A stretch of 57,048 nucleotides of DNA from Nitrospira sp. CG24D (GTDB taxonomy: Bacteria; Nitrospirota; Nitrospiria; Nitrospirales; Nitrospiraceae). The stretch lies in assembly GCA_002869855.2 (NCBI GenBank), contig NEWQ02000006.1, forward strand, positions 1-57,048, in the 5' to 3' direction. The first letter of the stretch is position 1. Each line of letters opens with the position of its first letter. Under the pieces are notes generated by a model. That model ran no database searches. It was given only the letters and a program-made list of their open reading frames with translations, and had not been told where the DNA came from. The position numbers and the translations under genes are program-made. Of this stretch, positions 1 to 8,765 are shown one piece after another.

Positions 1-1302
1 CGCAGCGATGTTCATCTGCTTGCGGATCTCGCCGATGTTCCAACCGGTCAACGTGGCCAGCGTCTGCGCTTCCTTTTCATAGCGCTCACGCAGGTGCTGA
101 CGATAGGCGGTCGCAGCCGCGCACTCGTCCGTGCCGGTCCAGGGATGGCGTAGGATGTAGCGGGCCTGGAAGTTCGACCGATCCGAGGTTTCCTGGAACG
201 TCAGATCTTCAGGGAAGTGCGCCGCGTCATAGCGGACGTGCAGGCGGGTCAGAAACACGTTCTGGGCCATCGGCATGCTCCGGCCTCGTTGCGGGCCGCC
301 GAGACTGTCCTGCCAGAACACGCCCAGTCCGCGCAGTTCCTCGGCTGAGAGGGGATTGGCCGCGCAGGGATCGCACCAGTTCATGTCCCAGGCATATTCC
401 AGAAACACACCGCGCTCACTCTCGCGCTTCACTTGTTGCGTGAAGAGATCACGATAGAAGTCCCCGAACTTGTCCTTTACATAGAGGGGGATTTCCTGCG
501 CTTCCGGCAAGCGGACCGTGCGATAGTTCGTTGTTTCCACGCGGCCCCGCTTCGTCAGGAAATAGATGAACAGTTCCTGGGCGCCGTCCGCATTCACGGT
601 GCCAAGGCGGATCGGCAGCATGAACTTCGGCGATTCAAAGGCGATCTGTAACGGACGCAAGTGTGTCAGCCCAAGTTTCGCCTGCTCGCCGAGGTTCACT
701 TTCGCCACGAAGAACTTCAGATTCTGTTTTAGGTAGCTATGGAGCACGGCTGAAGCCCCGTTGGGAATCTTGTAGCCGTTCTCTGTCAGCCACGATTCCA
801 GCCCGGCGCTTTCCTTCGCAGAAAGGATGAGGATGTCGTACTCGCCCACGAGATACTGCGCTTCGACGGTGACGCCCAGGACCTGATCGCGTTCGCGTTT
901 GGCCTCGGCAGCGGCCGGGGCCATGCTTTTCATGGCGCCCATCCGGTCTTGCATCATGTCGTAGCGCCGGCAGGGATTCTCATCGAAGTATTCCACCAGC
1001 CGGGGGGCTGAATAGTCGGCCAGGTGTTTCAGCACCGCCGGATCGCCGACGTGGATTTGTTCCTTCTCTAAGACCGTCGGCACCGGGACCACCATCGCAA
1101 ATTCTTTCACGTCGCCTTTGAAATCGTTGGCCATCGTGATGACGGTCTTGTTGTCGTGGCGTGCAATGGCGACTTCCGAGGCCTTATTGAAGAGCTTCGT
1201 ATCGGCCTTGCCGACGTAGAATCCGCAGAAGGCGGAAGCGTCGCCGCTCCAGGCGAACAGGCCGATGAACAATGTCAGCAGGGGCACGGTGATGCGTCTC
1301 AT
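1..1302 (-). CDS. DUF2330 family protein (partial, runs off left edge)
   Basis: An open frame of 434 codons reaches the window edge without a stop, so the C-terminus is missing. It starts at an ATG preceded by GGAGG a few bases upstream. The N-terminus is a signal peptide (basic MRR, then a hydrophobic stretch ending near ASAFC), so the protein is probably exported. The body carries features I associate with DUF2330: a KADTKLFNKAS stretch, then MVVPVPTVL, then long beta-rich segments with ENGYKIP and SYLKQNLKFFVAKV. The start overlaps the stop of the RnfD-like gene (ATGA), which implies translational coupling. DUF2330 has no established biochemical function. Family call from remembered motifs. 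Confidence 0.8.
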   Translation of the reverse strand, partial: MRRITVPLLTLFIGLFAWSGDASAFCGFYVGKADTKLFNKASEVAIARHDNKTVITMANDFKGDVKEFAMVVPVPTVLEKEQIHVGDPAVLKHLADYSAPRLVEYFDENPCRRYDMMQDRMGAMKSMAPAAAEAKRERDQVLGVTVEAQYLVGEYDILILSAKESAGLESWLTENGYKIPNGASAVLHSYLKQNLKFFVAKVNLGEQAKLGLTHLRPLQIAFESPKFMLPIRLGTVNADGAQELFIYFLTKRGRVETTNYRTVRLPEAQEIPLYVKDKFGDFYRDLFTQQVKRESERGVFLEYAWDMNWCDPCAANPLSAEELRGLGVFWQDSLGGPQRGRSMPMAQNVFLTRLHVRYDAAHFPEDLTFQETSDRSNFQARYILRHPWTGTDECAAATAYRQHLRERYEKEAQTLATLTGWNIGEIRKQMNIAA

Positions 1303-2174
1303 GAGAACCTCCTTTGTGGGTGAAGCGACAGGACGAGAGGCACAGGCACAGACGGCTGCCCGGTCGTCGGCCGGGACCAGTCGTAGCGGACAGCGGGAAG
1401 CAGCCGGTCAATCAGCGGCACGAGCGGTGCGCAGGCGATCAATCCCCAGAGCGGACCGTTGGGGCGGAAGAAGCCGAACTGCACGTAGAGAGCCGCCAGC
1501 GTGACGAGCAGGGCGTAGATGATTCGTCCGGCTCTGGAATCCGGCGTCGTTTTTGGATCAGAGATCATGAAGAAGGCAAAAATCAGTAGCGCACCGCTTT
1601 CGATCTGATGCAGCGGGATCGTAAGCGGATCGCCGAGCCAGAGTGCCCGCGCGATGAGGAGGCCGACATAGAAAGCGAGAAAAGCGAGCGTGACATCGGC
1701 GCGCGCGGCACGGGTGACCACGAGGCTGCCGAGGCAGGCGATGAGAAAGCCAAACCAGGCGACCTGCCCCCACTGCCCCGGCGAAATCCAACCGAGCCCG
1801 CCCCCGATCATGACGACCAGCGCCAGGTTGGTCGGATTGAAGATGTGCTTGCCCTTCCAGCGGATGACGAACTTACTGCCGATGGCGATGACGGCGGCCA
1901 GCGCCGCGACTTCGAGATGATCCGTGCGGAGGAGCAGGCAGAGGGAGAGGGCTGAGATCAAGGCGCTTTTGGGGTCGAACGAAGGCAGGTCATAGAATCG
2001 CGTTCCGGCATATTGTGTGAGTAGCGCCGTCCCAATCGTGAGGGCGATCTGCCAGGGCGATACCTCGAAGTGAAGCCAGCCGAGGCCATATAACAACAGC
2101 GTGCTCAGGCTGGCGATCTGGTACAGGCGGGGATCGAGGGAGGAGAGCTGGCGTTTGAGTCGGTCTAGGCCCAT
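1299..2174 (-). CDS. RnfD/NqrB-like membrane protein
   Basis: A 291-aa protein made mostly of hydrophobic helices, about eight predicted. It resembles subunit D of Rnf and NqrB of Na+-NQR: a KGKHIFNPTNLALV segment near residue 110 and ISDPKTTPDSRAGR near residue 210. Canonical RnfD/NqrB carry FMN covalently on a Thr in an S(G/A)AT-type motif. I see no such motif here, and no other Rnf/Nqr subunit lies nearby. It may therefore be a stand-alone membrane protein rather than part of a redox pump. It is translationally coupled to the following DUF2330 gene by an ATGA overlap, so the two probably act together. Confidence 0.75.
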   Translation of the reverse strand: MGLDRLKRQLSSLDPRLYQIASLSTLLLYGLGWLHFEVSPWQIALTIGTALLTQYAGTRFYDLPSFDPKSALISALSLCLLLRTDHLEVAALAAVIAIGSKFVIRWKGKHIFNPTNLALVVMIGGGLGWISPGQWGQVAWFGFLIACLGSLVVTRAARADVTLAFLAFYVGLLIARALWLGDPLTIPLHQIESGALLIFAFFMISDPKTTPDSRAGRIIYALLVTLAALYVQFGFFRPNGPLWGLIACAPLVPLIDRLLPAVRYDWSRPTTGQPSVPVPLVLSLHPQRRFS

Positions 2175-2363
2175 TCGGCACCTCGTAAGTAGAGTGGCGT
2201 TGCCGTCTACCCACGATATGGCGCGAGGAATGGAATCCTTTCAGGAAGAAGGCGGGTGGGCGATCCACAGGCTGATTCAGCTGCATTTCAACAAAAACGA
2301 CTGGTTGGAGAAATGGTCCCTCTCCATAGACGGAGCGGCCTGGGATGAGGCAGGGGGGAATGA

Positions 2364-2392
2364 TTGACAGGGGGGAGCTGTATCGTTAGGGT
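2364..2392 (+). promoter_or_regulatory. Possible sigma-70 type promoter
   Basis: A perfect TTGACA at 2364-2369 is followed after 17 bases by TAGGGT (3 of 6 to TATAAT), about 55 bases before the start of the next plus-strand gene. The -10 is poor, so this is only a candidate. Confidence 0.35.
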
Positions 2393-2446
2393 TCCGTAAA
2401 ATCTGGGGTCGTTGATGTGCCGGGCGGCTGAAAAGGGGGAAGACAC

Positions 2447-2893
2447 ATGCCCAATAACTATGCCGTGTTGAATAGCGGCAGCGTGGTGGTGGAGTTCTGG
2501 ACAGGGCCGGTCACCCATGAAGAACTTCTGGCACATGAACGACGGCATTTGAGCGATCCGTCGGTGAAGCCCGGTGCGGCCGTTCTGGTCGACGCCGAGA
2601 GGGCCCACTTCGGCACGACCATTGACGAAGTGAAAGAGCTTGCGGACCTGTACGGTCAAGTCATCGGTCGACTCAAGGTGGGCCGGATTGCGCTTCTGGT
2701 GAACAGGGAGACATATGAACGAGCCCTGGTGTTTTTGAAAGAAGTGGAAGGGTATGGCGTGAAGGTCATCGTCTTCAACTCCCTCGACATCGCCTGCACC
2801 TGGTTGGGTCTTGACGTCAATGTGGCACGAACTCAATTGCAGACTCTTCAAGCGCAATCAGTGCAGGTGGATTCTTCTCCGGCCAGGTCCTGA
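2447..2893 (+). CDS. SpoIIAA/STAS-like hypothetical protein
   Basis: A 148-aa soluble protein with a good Shine-Dalgarno (GGGGGAAG) before its ATG. The pattern of alternating short strands and helices, with VVVEFWTGPVTHEELLAH near the start, AAVLVDAERA in the middle and VIVFNSLDIACTWLGLD near residue 125, resembles the SpoIIAA-like (STAS/SEC14-type) fold, whose members often carry a D after a hydrophobic strand and end with a helix of the 'A-WLG' type. No enzymatic motif is visible. It stands alone between two intergenic gaps. The fold assignment is an inference by eye. Confidence 0.65.
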   Translation: MPNNYAVLNSGSVVVEFWTGPVTHEELLAHERRHLSDPSVKPGAAVLVDAERAHFGTTIDEVKELADLYGQVIGRLKVGRIALLVNRETYERALVFLKEVEGYGVKVIVFNSLDIACTWLGLDVNVARTQLQTLQAQSVQVDSSPARS

Positions 2894-2966
2894 TCGCGAG
2901 CAAAACAAAGAGATCTGGCCTCTTAAATGTTTTTGCAGTGGGGAACGGTCTGACTGCACCGCCGCG

Positions 2967-2995
2967 TTGACAAGTCTTAGAATACGCGCAAGAAT
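2967..2995 (+). promoter_or_regulatory. Likely promoter of the toxin-antitoxin pair
   Basis: TTGACA (2967-2972), a 17-base spacer and AAGAAT (2990-2995, 4 of 6 to consensus) lie about 95 bases before the antitoxin start. No terminator-like hairpin separates them from the pair. Confidence 0.45.
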
Positions 2996-3089
2996 CGCTG
3001 CGTTTTAAGGTGGTTATTTGTGTGTATTAGGTTGGACTGCCGACAGGAGCGCAAGTTGCCAAGAGGGTACGTCGAAGGGGGAGGTTGAG

Positions 3090-3317
3090 ATGTCAAACCT
3101 GGCTGAGGTGATTAAAGGCGCGATGAGTTTGGGTACGCGTGATCGGGCCGCTCTCGCGGAAAAACTGCTGGCAAGTCTGGAGGAATTAAGTGAGGAAGAA
3201 GCCGAGCGCCTTTGGGCGGAGGAAGCGCAACGGCGATTGGACGAGTACCGGTCAGGCCGTGCCAAGGCGGTTTCGTCGGATGCGGTCCATGCGAAGGTGG
3301 ACAAACTCTTTCGATGA
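3090..3317 (+). CDS. Addiction-module antitoxin (PF09720-like)
   Basis: A 75-aa protein. The chosen ATG has GGGGGAGG just upstream, whereas the longer frame back to about 3018 has no good ribosome site. The sequence (LGTRDRAALAEKLLASLEEL, then a helix with EAERLWAEEAQRR and DEYRSGRAKAV) matches the small 'putative addiction module component' antitoxins, which bind and neutralise a ParE/RelE toxin. Its stop overlaps the toxin start (ATGA), the usual arrangement for this class. Confidence 0.85.
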   Translation: MSNLAEVIKGAMSLGTRDRAALAEKLLASLEELSEEEAERLWAEEAQRRLDEYRSGRAKAVSSDAVHAKVDKLFR

Positions 3318-3613
3318 CGACGCTTCGATACCACGAGGCGGCGGAAGACGAGTTGCTGAACGAGATCGGCTACCTTGAGTTGCAAGCGCAAGGATTAGGA
3401 CGACGATTTTTTAACGAGATTAGGCGGGCTGAAAATCGCATTGCACAATTTCCTGAATCCGCCGTGGAGATCCGGCCTGGCATTCGGAAACGGACACTTC
3501 GGACCTTTCGGTACTCGCTCATCTACTCGCTCGAACGAGATGGCCCATTGATTCTCGCGGTGGCCCACCATCATCGGCGCCCCGGATATTGGGCTGGCCG
3601 TCAAGCCGGTTAG
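3314..3613 (+). CDS. RelE/ParE-family toxin
   Basis: A 99-aa protein starting at an ATG that overlaps the antitoxin stop by four bases. It shows the ParE/RelE pattern: an N-terminal strand MTTLRYHEAAEDELL, an amphipathic helix with FFNEIRRAENRIAQFPES, basic strands (RKRTLRTFRYSLIYSLE) and the final ILAVAHHHRRPGYW segment typical of the family. ParE-type toxins poison gyrase and RelE-type cleave mRNA at the ribosome; sequence alone does not settle which. The pair may stabilise this accessory stretch. Confidence 0.85.
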   Translation: MTTLRYHEAAEDELLNEIGYLELQAQGLGRRFFNEIRRAENRIAQFPESAVEIRPGIRKRTLRTFRYSLIYSLERDGPLILAVAHHHRRPGYWAGRQAG

Positions 3614-3733
3614 CGTAGAGAGGGTAGCTGCAGTACCTGGGCCCATCCTGAATTTCTCCAGGGATGCGTGCGTTTCTCGGACAAGAAATTCAGAATGTCC
3701 CCGTTAATATTCCCCCAGAGACAAGGCCAGCAT

Positions 3734-4189
3734 ATGCGCTATTTCATAGGACTCGCATTGATATTTGTGTGGCTGGGGACTGCACACGCGTTGACGCCTT
3801 TGCCTGATAACTCGCCCGGATTCTTTTCGGGTGAATGGGCAGGGACGGGTCATCATGGCGCCTACTGCTATCTGAACCTGAGTGCTGACGGCTGGGGATG
3901 GGTGCTCATCGATGGCGGGACGGGCGACTGGCTCGGTGCGCGAATGCAATGGCGCAATCAGCAACAGTCTCTTCACGTCGAACAAATCATCCCGCTAGTG
4001 GCGTCAGCCCAACTGCGTGTCATGCCATTGGGAAAATTTGTCCTCAGCAGTGGATTCAATCAATCTTTGAAATTGACGTGGAATGAGCCGTCCGGTGGGT
4101 GTCATTTGCAAAAGACACCCACAACCGCACGGCATCTGCTTGGGGCACGCAAAACACTTGAGAGCGTGCGGCCAGGAGCAAGCAAGTGA
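3734..4189 (+). CDS. Secreted hypothetical protein
   Basis: A 151-aa product from an ATG at 3734. An N-terminal signal peptide is clear (MRYFIGLALIFVWLGTAHA, probable cleavage after AHA). A longer frame starts at 3668 but would bury the signal peptide. The mature part is rich in Gly and Trp with beta-strand-like alternation (GEWAGTGHHGAYCYLNL, GWGWVLIDGGTGDW). I recognise no family. Its stop overlaps or abuts the start of the next membrane-protein gene, so the two are probably one operon. Confidence 0.6.
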   Translation: MRYFIGLALIFVWLGTAHALTPLPDNSPGFFSGEWAGTGHHGAYCYLNLSADGWGWVLIDGGTGDWLGARMQWRNQQQSLHVEQIIPLVASAQLRVMPLGKFVLSSGFNQSLKLTWNEPSGGCHLQKTPTTARHLLGARKTLESVRPGASK

Positions 4190-4638
4190 TGAAGGACGGG
4201 AATGCGTTCTGGAGGGCCGTCCGCATCTCCTGGCCGGTGCTCGGTGGGGCGTGGGGCGCGTGGATAGGATTTGGTGGGTACCTTGGGATTGCCCCCAATG
4301 CCGATAGCTTTGGGATGGTGTTTGCGCTGGGGTTTTATGCGGTGTTCGCAGTGGTCGGCCTCTTGGCCGGTATCGTAATAGGTGGGTTGACCGGCGGATT
4401 AGTCGAGTGGCTGCTTCGGCGAGTAGGCGTGGGAATCGCCGGCGCGCTGATTGTGGCGACGGTGGTGAATGTGTTGGTGTTGTGGCAAGTTGCCAGTTTC
4501 GTTCAGGCAAAGTACCCCGGATTGCGTGCCCCTGCTGCAAAGCCCGCAGTGTCTTCGGCAATCAAATCTTCACCAGAGAATCTCCGTGCGCAGTTGGAGG
4601 CAGAGAAAGCTCCACGCGCCGTTGCCTGGTTTAGCTGA
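4189..4638 (+). CDS. Hypothetical membrane protein, about three to four helices
   Basis: A 149-aa protein. Tandem GTG-ATG codons at 4186 and 4189 are both possible starts and both overlap the previous stop. Hydrophobic, glycine-rich helices occur around residues 12-35, 42-70 and 80-105 (for example FAVVGLLAGIVIGGLTGGLV), followed by a polar C-terminal tail with KPAVSSAIKSSPENLRAQLEAEKA. The glycine pattern resembles small multi-pass proteins of unknown role. It is probably co-translated with the upstream secreted protein. Confidence 0.55.
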   Translation: MKDGNAFWRAVRISWPVLGGAWGAWIGFGGYLGIAPNADSFGMVFALGFYAVFAVVGLLAGIVIGGLTGGLVEWLLRRVGVGIAGALIVATVVNVLVLWQVASFVQAKYPGLRAPAAKPAVSSAIKSSPENLRAQLEAEKAPRAVAWFS

Positions 4639-4780
4639 AGGCCGAGATCGACGTGATGATTGGGGGAAAGTAGAAGGTCCCTGTCTGGCGCGCCAAGCTC
4701 TGCATTGCTTGAGATGAACGTGGATTGCTCGATCGAAACAAAGGGGCTAATCCCTTAAGACTGACGAGGGAAAGGCAATT

Positions 4781-6160
4781 ATGCCTCTCATCAAGTACTA
4801 CGGCAGCAATCGACCAGGCTCCATCAAAGAACATGTCCACCATGAAGACCCAGGACACCCCTGTTTCCAAGGGAGTCATGAAGCATGGGTTTCTGTGTGT
4901 AGAGCCTGCGAAGATTCAGGGGTGCCTCGCGGGCAATGGAATGCCCGCTATTTGGAACATATTCTTAAATCGCCATATAAAGGGATGAATTATATCGGTG
5001 GTGTAGGAATGGTAGATGGTGATCAGGTTCTTCCCTTTGACCTAGCTATTTCATCGGAAGAGTATGAAGAACTTAAGCGTGGGATTCTTTCGGCTAATGA
5101 GGCCTACAGCAATCAACTTATTGCTACCCGTGACGCGCAGAATGATCCTAATCGACGTGCCGATCCAGAGCATGAGCATAATCGATGGAGAACTCGAGTA
5201 TGGATCGAATCTTACACGGAGCTTACACACCATGTGGCGTATCGAGTTGACCAATCGTGCCATGCCTATGCCAGGGTGCGCCAATACTTCCCTAATGGAA
5301 TGACGCGCCATCTGGTAGATCTCTATCACCTACACGAAAGAAACATTGGTGAGGCAATCTATGATGGTCTTGAAAGAGCTGAGCGACTCGTCGATCTCTT
5401 GGCACTTGCAGGATTTGGGGCGGCATCAGTGTGCGAGGTGGTAGGCACATCCCCATCAACTTGCCGAGAGGGTTTGTCATTTGAAATTGCAACTCTTCAA
5501 GCTCGAATTGAAAACTCACCTGTGCCGATAGCCCCTGAAGATTTGGAGAATGCTCGGGTAGGAGAAGCAGATCACCTCCCGCTTCGCCTCTTGCGAGAAG
5601 GCCTCAGTGCAAAGCTTCCGACAGGATCACTGGCATCGTTCTGGAATGCTCTTGAGCGACAGGCGGATGATCAGGCAAGGGAATCTGGATCAAGGCGAGT
5701 GGTGCGCTGCCGGAAGTGTGATGATGAGCGTGAGGTGGGGTGGGACATCAAGAAAAGTTTCGAGGCCTTGTATGCTGCTGCCCGTGTTGATGCGGATTTT
5801 GATCAACAACGATCGTTGCGTGGGAGGATCCAGCATGGCGATACTTGTCTTGGCTCACTAACTCCATCCGAACTTCTGCTAGAAGTCAGTCGTTTACAAA
5901 TGACTGCAATAGTATCCGTAAGCAAGCGAATTGGATTGCTCCCTCAAACGGGCGAATATCTTATGGCTGGCGTTCCCGTTTCTATTTTTGATTGTACTAT
6001 CCAAGGTGACAGCTGCAGGGTAGAACCGCGAAGATTTGAGGTTGGTACGGTTCCCAGCGTTCTCCCTATGCGTGCCTCGCGAAATCAAGGGCGGGCTTTT
6101 CGAGCGGGGTTGGACTTGCCCCCTAAAATCAACCCTCTCGTTTTGCCACCTGTCGAGTAG
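4781..6160 (+). CDS. Orphan 459-aa protein with HEPN-like RxxxxH motif and two CxxC pairs
   Basis: I do not recognise a named family. A good ribosome site (GGGAAAGG) precedes the ATG. CxxC pairs occur at C40/C43 and C310/C313, possibly zinc ligands. Between them is a long helical region (about 90-290). The C-terminal part reads like an ApeA/HEPN-type module: SFWNALERQADDQ near 287, the CxxC, then LRGRIQHG, where R347 and H352 form Rx4H, the catalytic pattern of HEPN ribonucleases. The codons are visibly more AT-rich than in the neighbours, suggesting transfer. It stands alone between unrelated small genes. A defence or toxin role is an inference; the CxxC-helix-RxxxxH order is what can be seen. 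Confidence 0.6.
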   Translation: MPLIKYYGSNRPGSIKEHVHHEDPGHPCFQGSHEAWVSVCRACEDSGVPRGQWNARYLEHILKSPYKGMNYIGGVGMVDGDQVLPFDLAISSEEYEELKRGILSANEAYSNQLIATRDAQNDPNRRADPEHEHNRWRTRVWIESYTELTHHVAYRVDQSCHAYARVRQYFPNGMTRHLVDLYHLHERNIGEAIYDGLERAERLVDLLALAGFGAASVCEVVGTSPSTCREGLSFEIATLQARIENSPVPIAPEDLENARVGEADHLPLRLLREGLSAKLPTGSLASFWNALERQADDQARESGSRRVVRCRKCDDEREVGWDIKKSFEALYAAARVDADFDQQRSLRGRIQHGDTCLGSLTPSELLLEVSRLQMTAIVSVSKRIGLLPQTGEYLMAGVPVSIFDCTIQGDSCRVEPRRFEVGTVPSVLPMRASRNQGRAFRAGLDLPPKINPLVLPPVE

Positions 6161-6320
6161 GGGCAGTAAATAGGGGGCACTATGAATTTCTTCCTGTGCG
6201 CTCTCATTTCTAGCGAGTTGAAAATAAAGGGCGTAAGTCTTTCCCGTGTGGGGTGAAGTAGGTTCCAGGAGGTATTAGAGGTATTAGTTGTTGTATAGAT
6301 AGCCTCACATCGAGGAAAGC

Positions 6321-6629
6321 ATGCTTGAACTCAGACCGACGTGTGAGCACTGCAATAAGGCGCTGCCGCCTGATTCGCTTGAGGCGCGGATCTGTTCGTA
6401 TGAGTGCACCTTCTGTGCGACGTGCGTCGAACAGGTTTTAGAGAATGTCTGTCCCAACTGCGGCGGCGGGTTCGCCCCTCGGCCGATCAGGCCCGCTACG
6501 AACTGGCATGGCGACAACTTCCTGGGAAAAGATCCTGCGAGCACGAAGGTAAAGCACCGGCCGGTCGATCCGGCGGTGCATCGCCAGTTCTTGGCCAAGC
6601 TCAAAACGATCCCGCCGGAAAAGCGCTAG
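6321..6629 (+). CDS. DUF1272 zinc-binding protein
   Basis: A 102-aa protein preceded by GAGG. The N-terminal 60 residues match DUF1272 closely: MLELRPTCEHCNKALPP, ARICSYECTFCATCVE and CPNCGGGFAPRP, giving four cysteine pairs that would bind two zinc ions. The C-terminal 40 residues (VKHRPVDPAVHRQFLAKLK) are a tail seen in some members. The function of the family is unknown. It is followed by a DoxX-like gene at short distance. Confidence 0.85.
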   Translation: MLELRPTCEHCNKALPPDSLEARICSYECTFCATCVEQVLENVCPNCGGGFAPRPIRPATNWHGDNFLGKDPASTKVKHRPVDPAVHRQFLAKLKTIPPEKR

Positions 6630-6676
6630 GGGGTTGAGCTGCCATGGTGAGTGCCTCGACGGATTCCGTCTGAGTG

Positions 6677-7084
6677 ATGAATCGTCTCAAATACATCTCG
6701 CGCTGGTTGTTCGGCCTGTTCTTTATTGCGGCCGGAGCGAACCACTTCGTGAACACGCCGTTTTACGTGAGCATCATGCCGCCGTACCTGCCGTGGCCTG
6801 TGGCGCTGGTGTACCTCAGTGGTGTGGCGGAGATCGGGTTGGGAGGACTTCTGCTGTTTGAACGGTGGTCCCGGTTGGCGGCGTGGGGTTTGATCGCTCT
6901 GTTGATCGCGGTCTTTCCGGCGAATGTGCATATGGCCTTGCACCCCGAGCTGTATCCGTGGGCCTCGTCTCTTGGCCTGTGGCTCCGGCTTTCTCTTCAG
7001 GGCTTGTTGATCGCCTGGGCCTATTGGTATACCAGGCCGCACTCTGTGAGGGCGGGGGCTGAGCGAGGCTCCAGAAGTCATTGA
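6677..7084 (+). CDS. DoxX-like small membrane protein
   Basis: A 135-aa protein with four hydrophobic helices. Tandem GTG (6674) and ATG (6677) codons are both possible starts. The opening helix, LFGLFFIAAGANHFVNTPFY, followed by PPYLPWPVALVYLSGVAEI, is typical of DoxX/SURF4-type proteins, in which G-x-NHF and the LSG-x-EI motif recur. The third helix carries FPANVHMALHPE, also typical. The family is linked loosely to redox and membrane functions but has no fixed reaction. Confidence 0.75.
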   Translation: MNRLKYISRWLFGLFFIAAGANHFVNTPFYVSIMPPYLPWPVALVYLSGVAEIGLGGLLLFERWSRLAAWGLIALLIAVFPANVHMALHPELYPWASSLGLWLRLSLQGLLIAWAYWYTRPHSVRAGAERGSRSH

Positions 7085-7232
7085 CAGCCCTGCTCTATCA
7101 CGGCTCTTCAGGAGTGGGGGTGGCTGCTTCCATCGACAATGGTGTACATAGGACAAACGAGCAAATATTCCAGAGTCTATGATTGCTTTGCCGTAATCGA
7201 TAGGCGACTCAATCTTTCATGTAAGGAGCGAT

Positions 7233-7703
7233 ATGGAAGCACCGAGACCTCCACTACCCCCGTTCGATGCAACGACTGCCGCTCAAAAAGTCCGCATGGC
7301 CGAAGATGCCTGGAATACACGCGACCCTCAGCGAGTGGCCCTGGCCTATACGCCGGATAGTGTCTGGCGCAATCGCGCGGAGTTTCTTGCCGGACGCGAC
7401 GCCATCGTGCAGTTCCTGACGAGGAAATGGAGCAAAGAGCTGGACTATCGGCTCATTAAGGAGCTGTGGGCATTTCATGGCAATCGGATTGGGGTTCGGT
7501 TTGCCTATGAGTGGCATGACGATGCCGGGAACTGGTTTCGCTCTTACGGCAATGAAAACTGGGAATTCGACGAGCACGGATACATGCAGCGGCGTATTGC
7601 CAGCATCAACGATCTGGCTATCGACGCAAAGGACCGCAAGTATCACTGGCCGTTGGGGCGTCGACCCGATGACCATCCGGGGCTCTCAGACCTGGGTCTC
7701 TAG
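7233..7703 (+). CDS. DUF1348 / NTF2-like protein
   Basis: A 156-aa protein with AAGGAG before the ATG. Almost the whole chain matches the highly conserved DUF1348 family: [70 protein letters not shown] and the terminal [15 protein letters not shown]. The family adopts the NTF2 cone fold; no reaction is established. It is flanked by gaps of about 150 bases and seems monocistronic. Confidence 0.9.
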   Translation: MEAPRPPLPPFDATTAAQKVRMAEDAWNTRDPQRVALAYTPDSVWRNRAEFLAGRDAIVQFLTRKWSKELDYRLIKELWAFHGNRIGVRFAYEWHDDAGNWFRSYGNENWEFDEHGYMQRRIASINDLAIDAKDRKYHWPLGRRPDDHPGLSDLGL

Positions 7704-7863
7704 CTTGCCCGAGGTCGATTGGTTCGGAGTGTCGTCAGGTTGCGTGGTCTGGCGCTGGTCCTTTTCACAGGTCAGTCGTGAGGTGTGAGCTCAATAAGGC
7801 TCCAGAGGCCATTGATCTGTAAACATTGGATTGAGCGTGAGCCAGCATGAGCAGGGGAGTGTG

Positions 7864-8682
7864 ATGGTAACTGAAGATCTCATTCGAGCGGGCTCGTACT
7901 TTTCCGTGTTAGCCGTCATGGCGACATGGGAACTGCTGGCGCCGCGCCGGCCGCTGACAGCCTCGAAGCTCTGCCGATGGGGCGGCAATCTCACGATCGT
8001 GATTTTGAATACGGTGATTGCCAGGCTGTTTTTTATGGGTGGCGTAGTGGCAGTCGCTGCCATGGCGCAAGAACGGGGCTGGGGGCTCTTGAATTGGGTC
8101 GAGGGACCGGTCTGGCTCGAATTCGGGCTGGCGGTGGTGGCGCTCGACTTCATCATCTACTGCCAGCATCAAGTGTTCCACCTGGTTCCCATCCTCTGGC
8201 GGTTCCATATGATGCATCATTCGGATCTGGACCTGGACGTGTCCAGCGGGGTGCGATTTCATCCGGTCGAAATCGTGATCTCGACGATGATAAAAGCCGT
8301 TGCGGTGCTGGCGCTGGGGGTCGCTCCGCTGGCGGTGGTGGCTTTTGAGATCGTGCTGAATGCGACGGCCTTGTTCAATCACAGCAATGTGCAGATGCCG
8401 GTGAGTCTCGATCGCGTCTTCCGATGGTTCATCGTGACGCCGGACATGCACCGCATTCACCATTCGGTGGATGTGCGCGAAACCAACAGCAACTACGGGT
8501 TCAATGTGCCTTGGTGGGATCGGCTGTTCGGAACCTACTGCGCGGAACCGGCCCTAGGGCAATTGGGGATGAAGATCGGACTTGAGCATCTCGGTCCGCC
8601 GGTCTGTTTGAACCTGTTCATGATGCTTCGGTTCCCGTTCGTGGCCCAGCTCGGGCGTTACGCCGGACGAACTCAACCGTGA
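7864..8682 (+). CDS. Sterol desaturase / fatty acid hydroxylase family protein
   Basis: A 272-aa integral membrane protein. The ATG at 7864 (GTG at 7861 also possible) follows GGGGAG. It has the fatty-acid-hydroxylase histidine set that binds the di-iron centre: HQVFH, HMMHHSDLDLD, an FNHSN motif in the fourth helix and DMHRIHHSV, within four to five hydrophobic segments. Family members hydroxylate or desaturate lipids using O2. The substrate cannot be read from sequence; in this context hopanoid or fatty acyl chains are possible. The full histidine set suggests an active enzyme. Confidence 0.85.
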   Translation: MVTEDLIRAGSYFSVLAVMATWELLAPRRPLTASKLCRWGGNLTIVILNTVIARLFFMGGVVAVAAMAQERGWGLLNWVEGPVWLEFGLAVVALDFIIYCQHQVFHLVPILWRFHMMHHSDLDLDVSSGVRFHPVEIVISTMIKAVAVLALGVAPLAVVAFEIVLNATALFNHSNVQMPVSLDRVFRWFIVTPDMHRIHHSVDVRETNSNYGFNVPWWDRLFGTYCAEPALGQLGMKIGLEHLGPPVCLNLFMMLRFPFVAQLGRYAGRTQP

Positions 8683-8765
8683 GATTCTTCGGCGAATGTC
8701 TCTCGATCTAGCGGGATGTCGATCGCCTCTCCCCCGCGCAGATAGATTCTTGTACAATCGATTCT

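Noticed and set aside
2288..2857. 189-aa minus-strand ORF opposite the SpoIIAA-like gene
   Set aside because: No motifs and no ribosome site. The plus-strand frame has a good Shine-Dalgarno and fold-like pattern.
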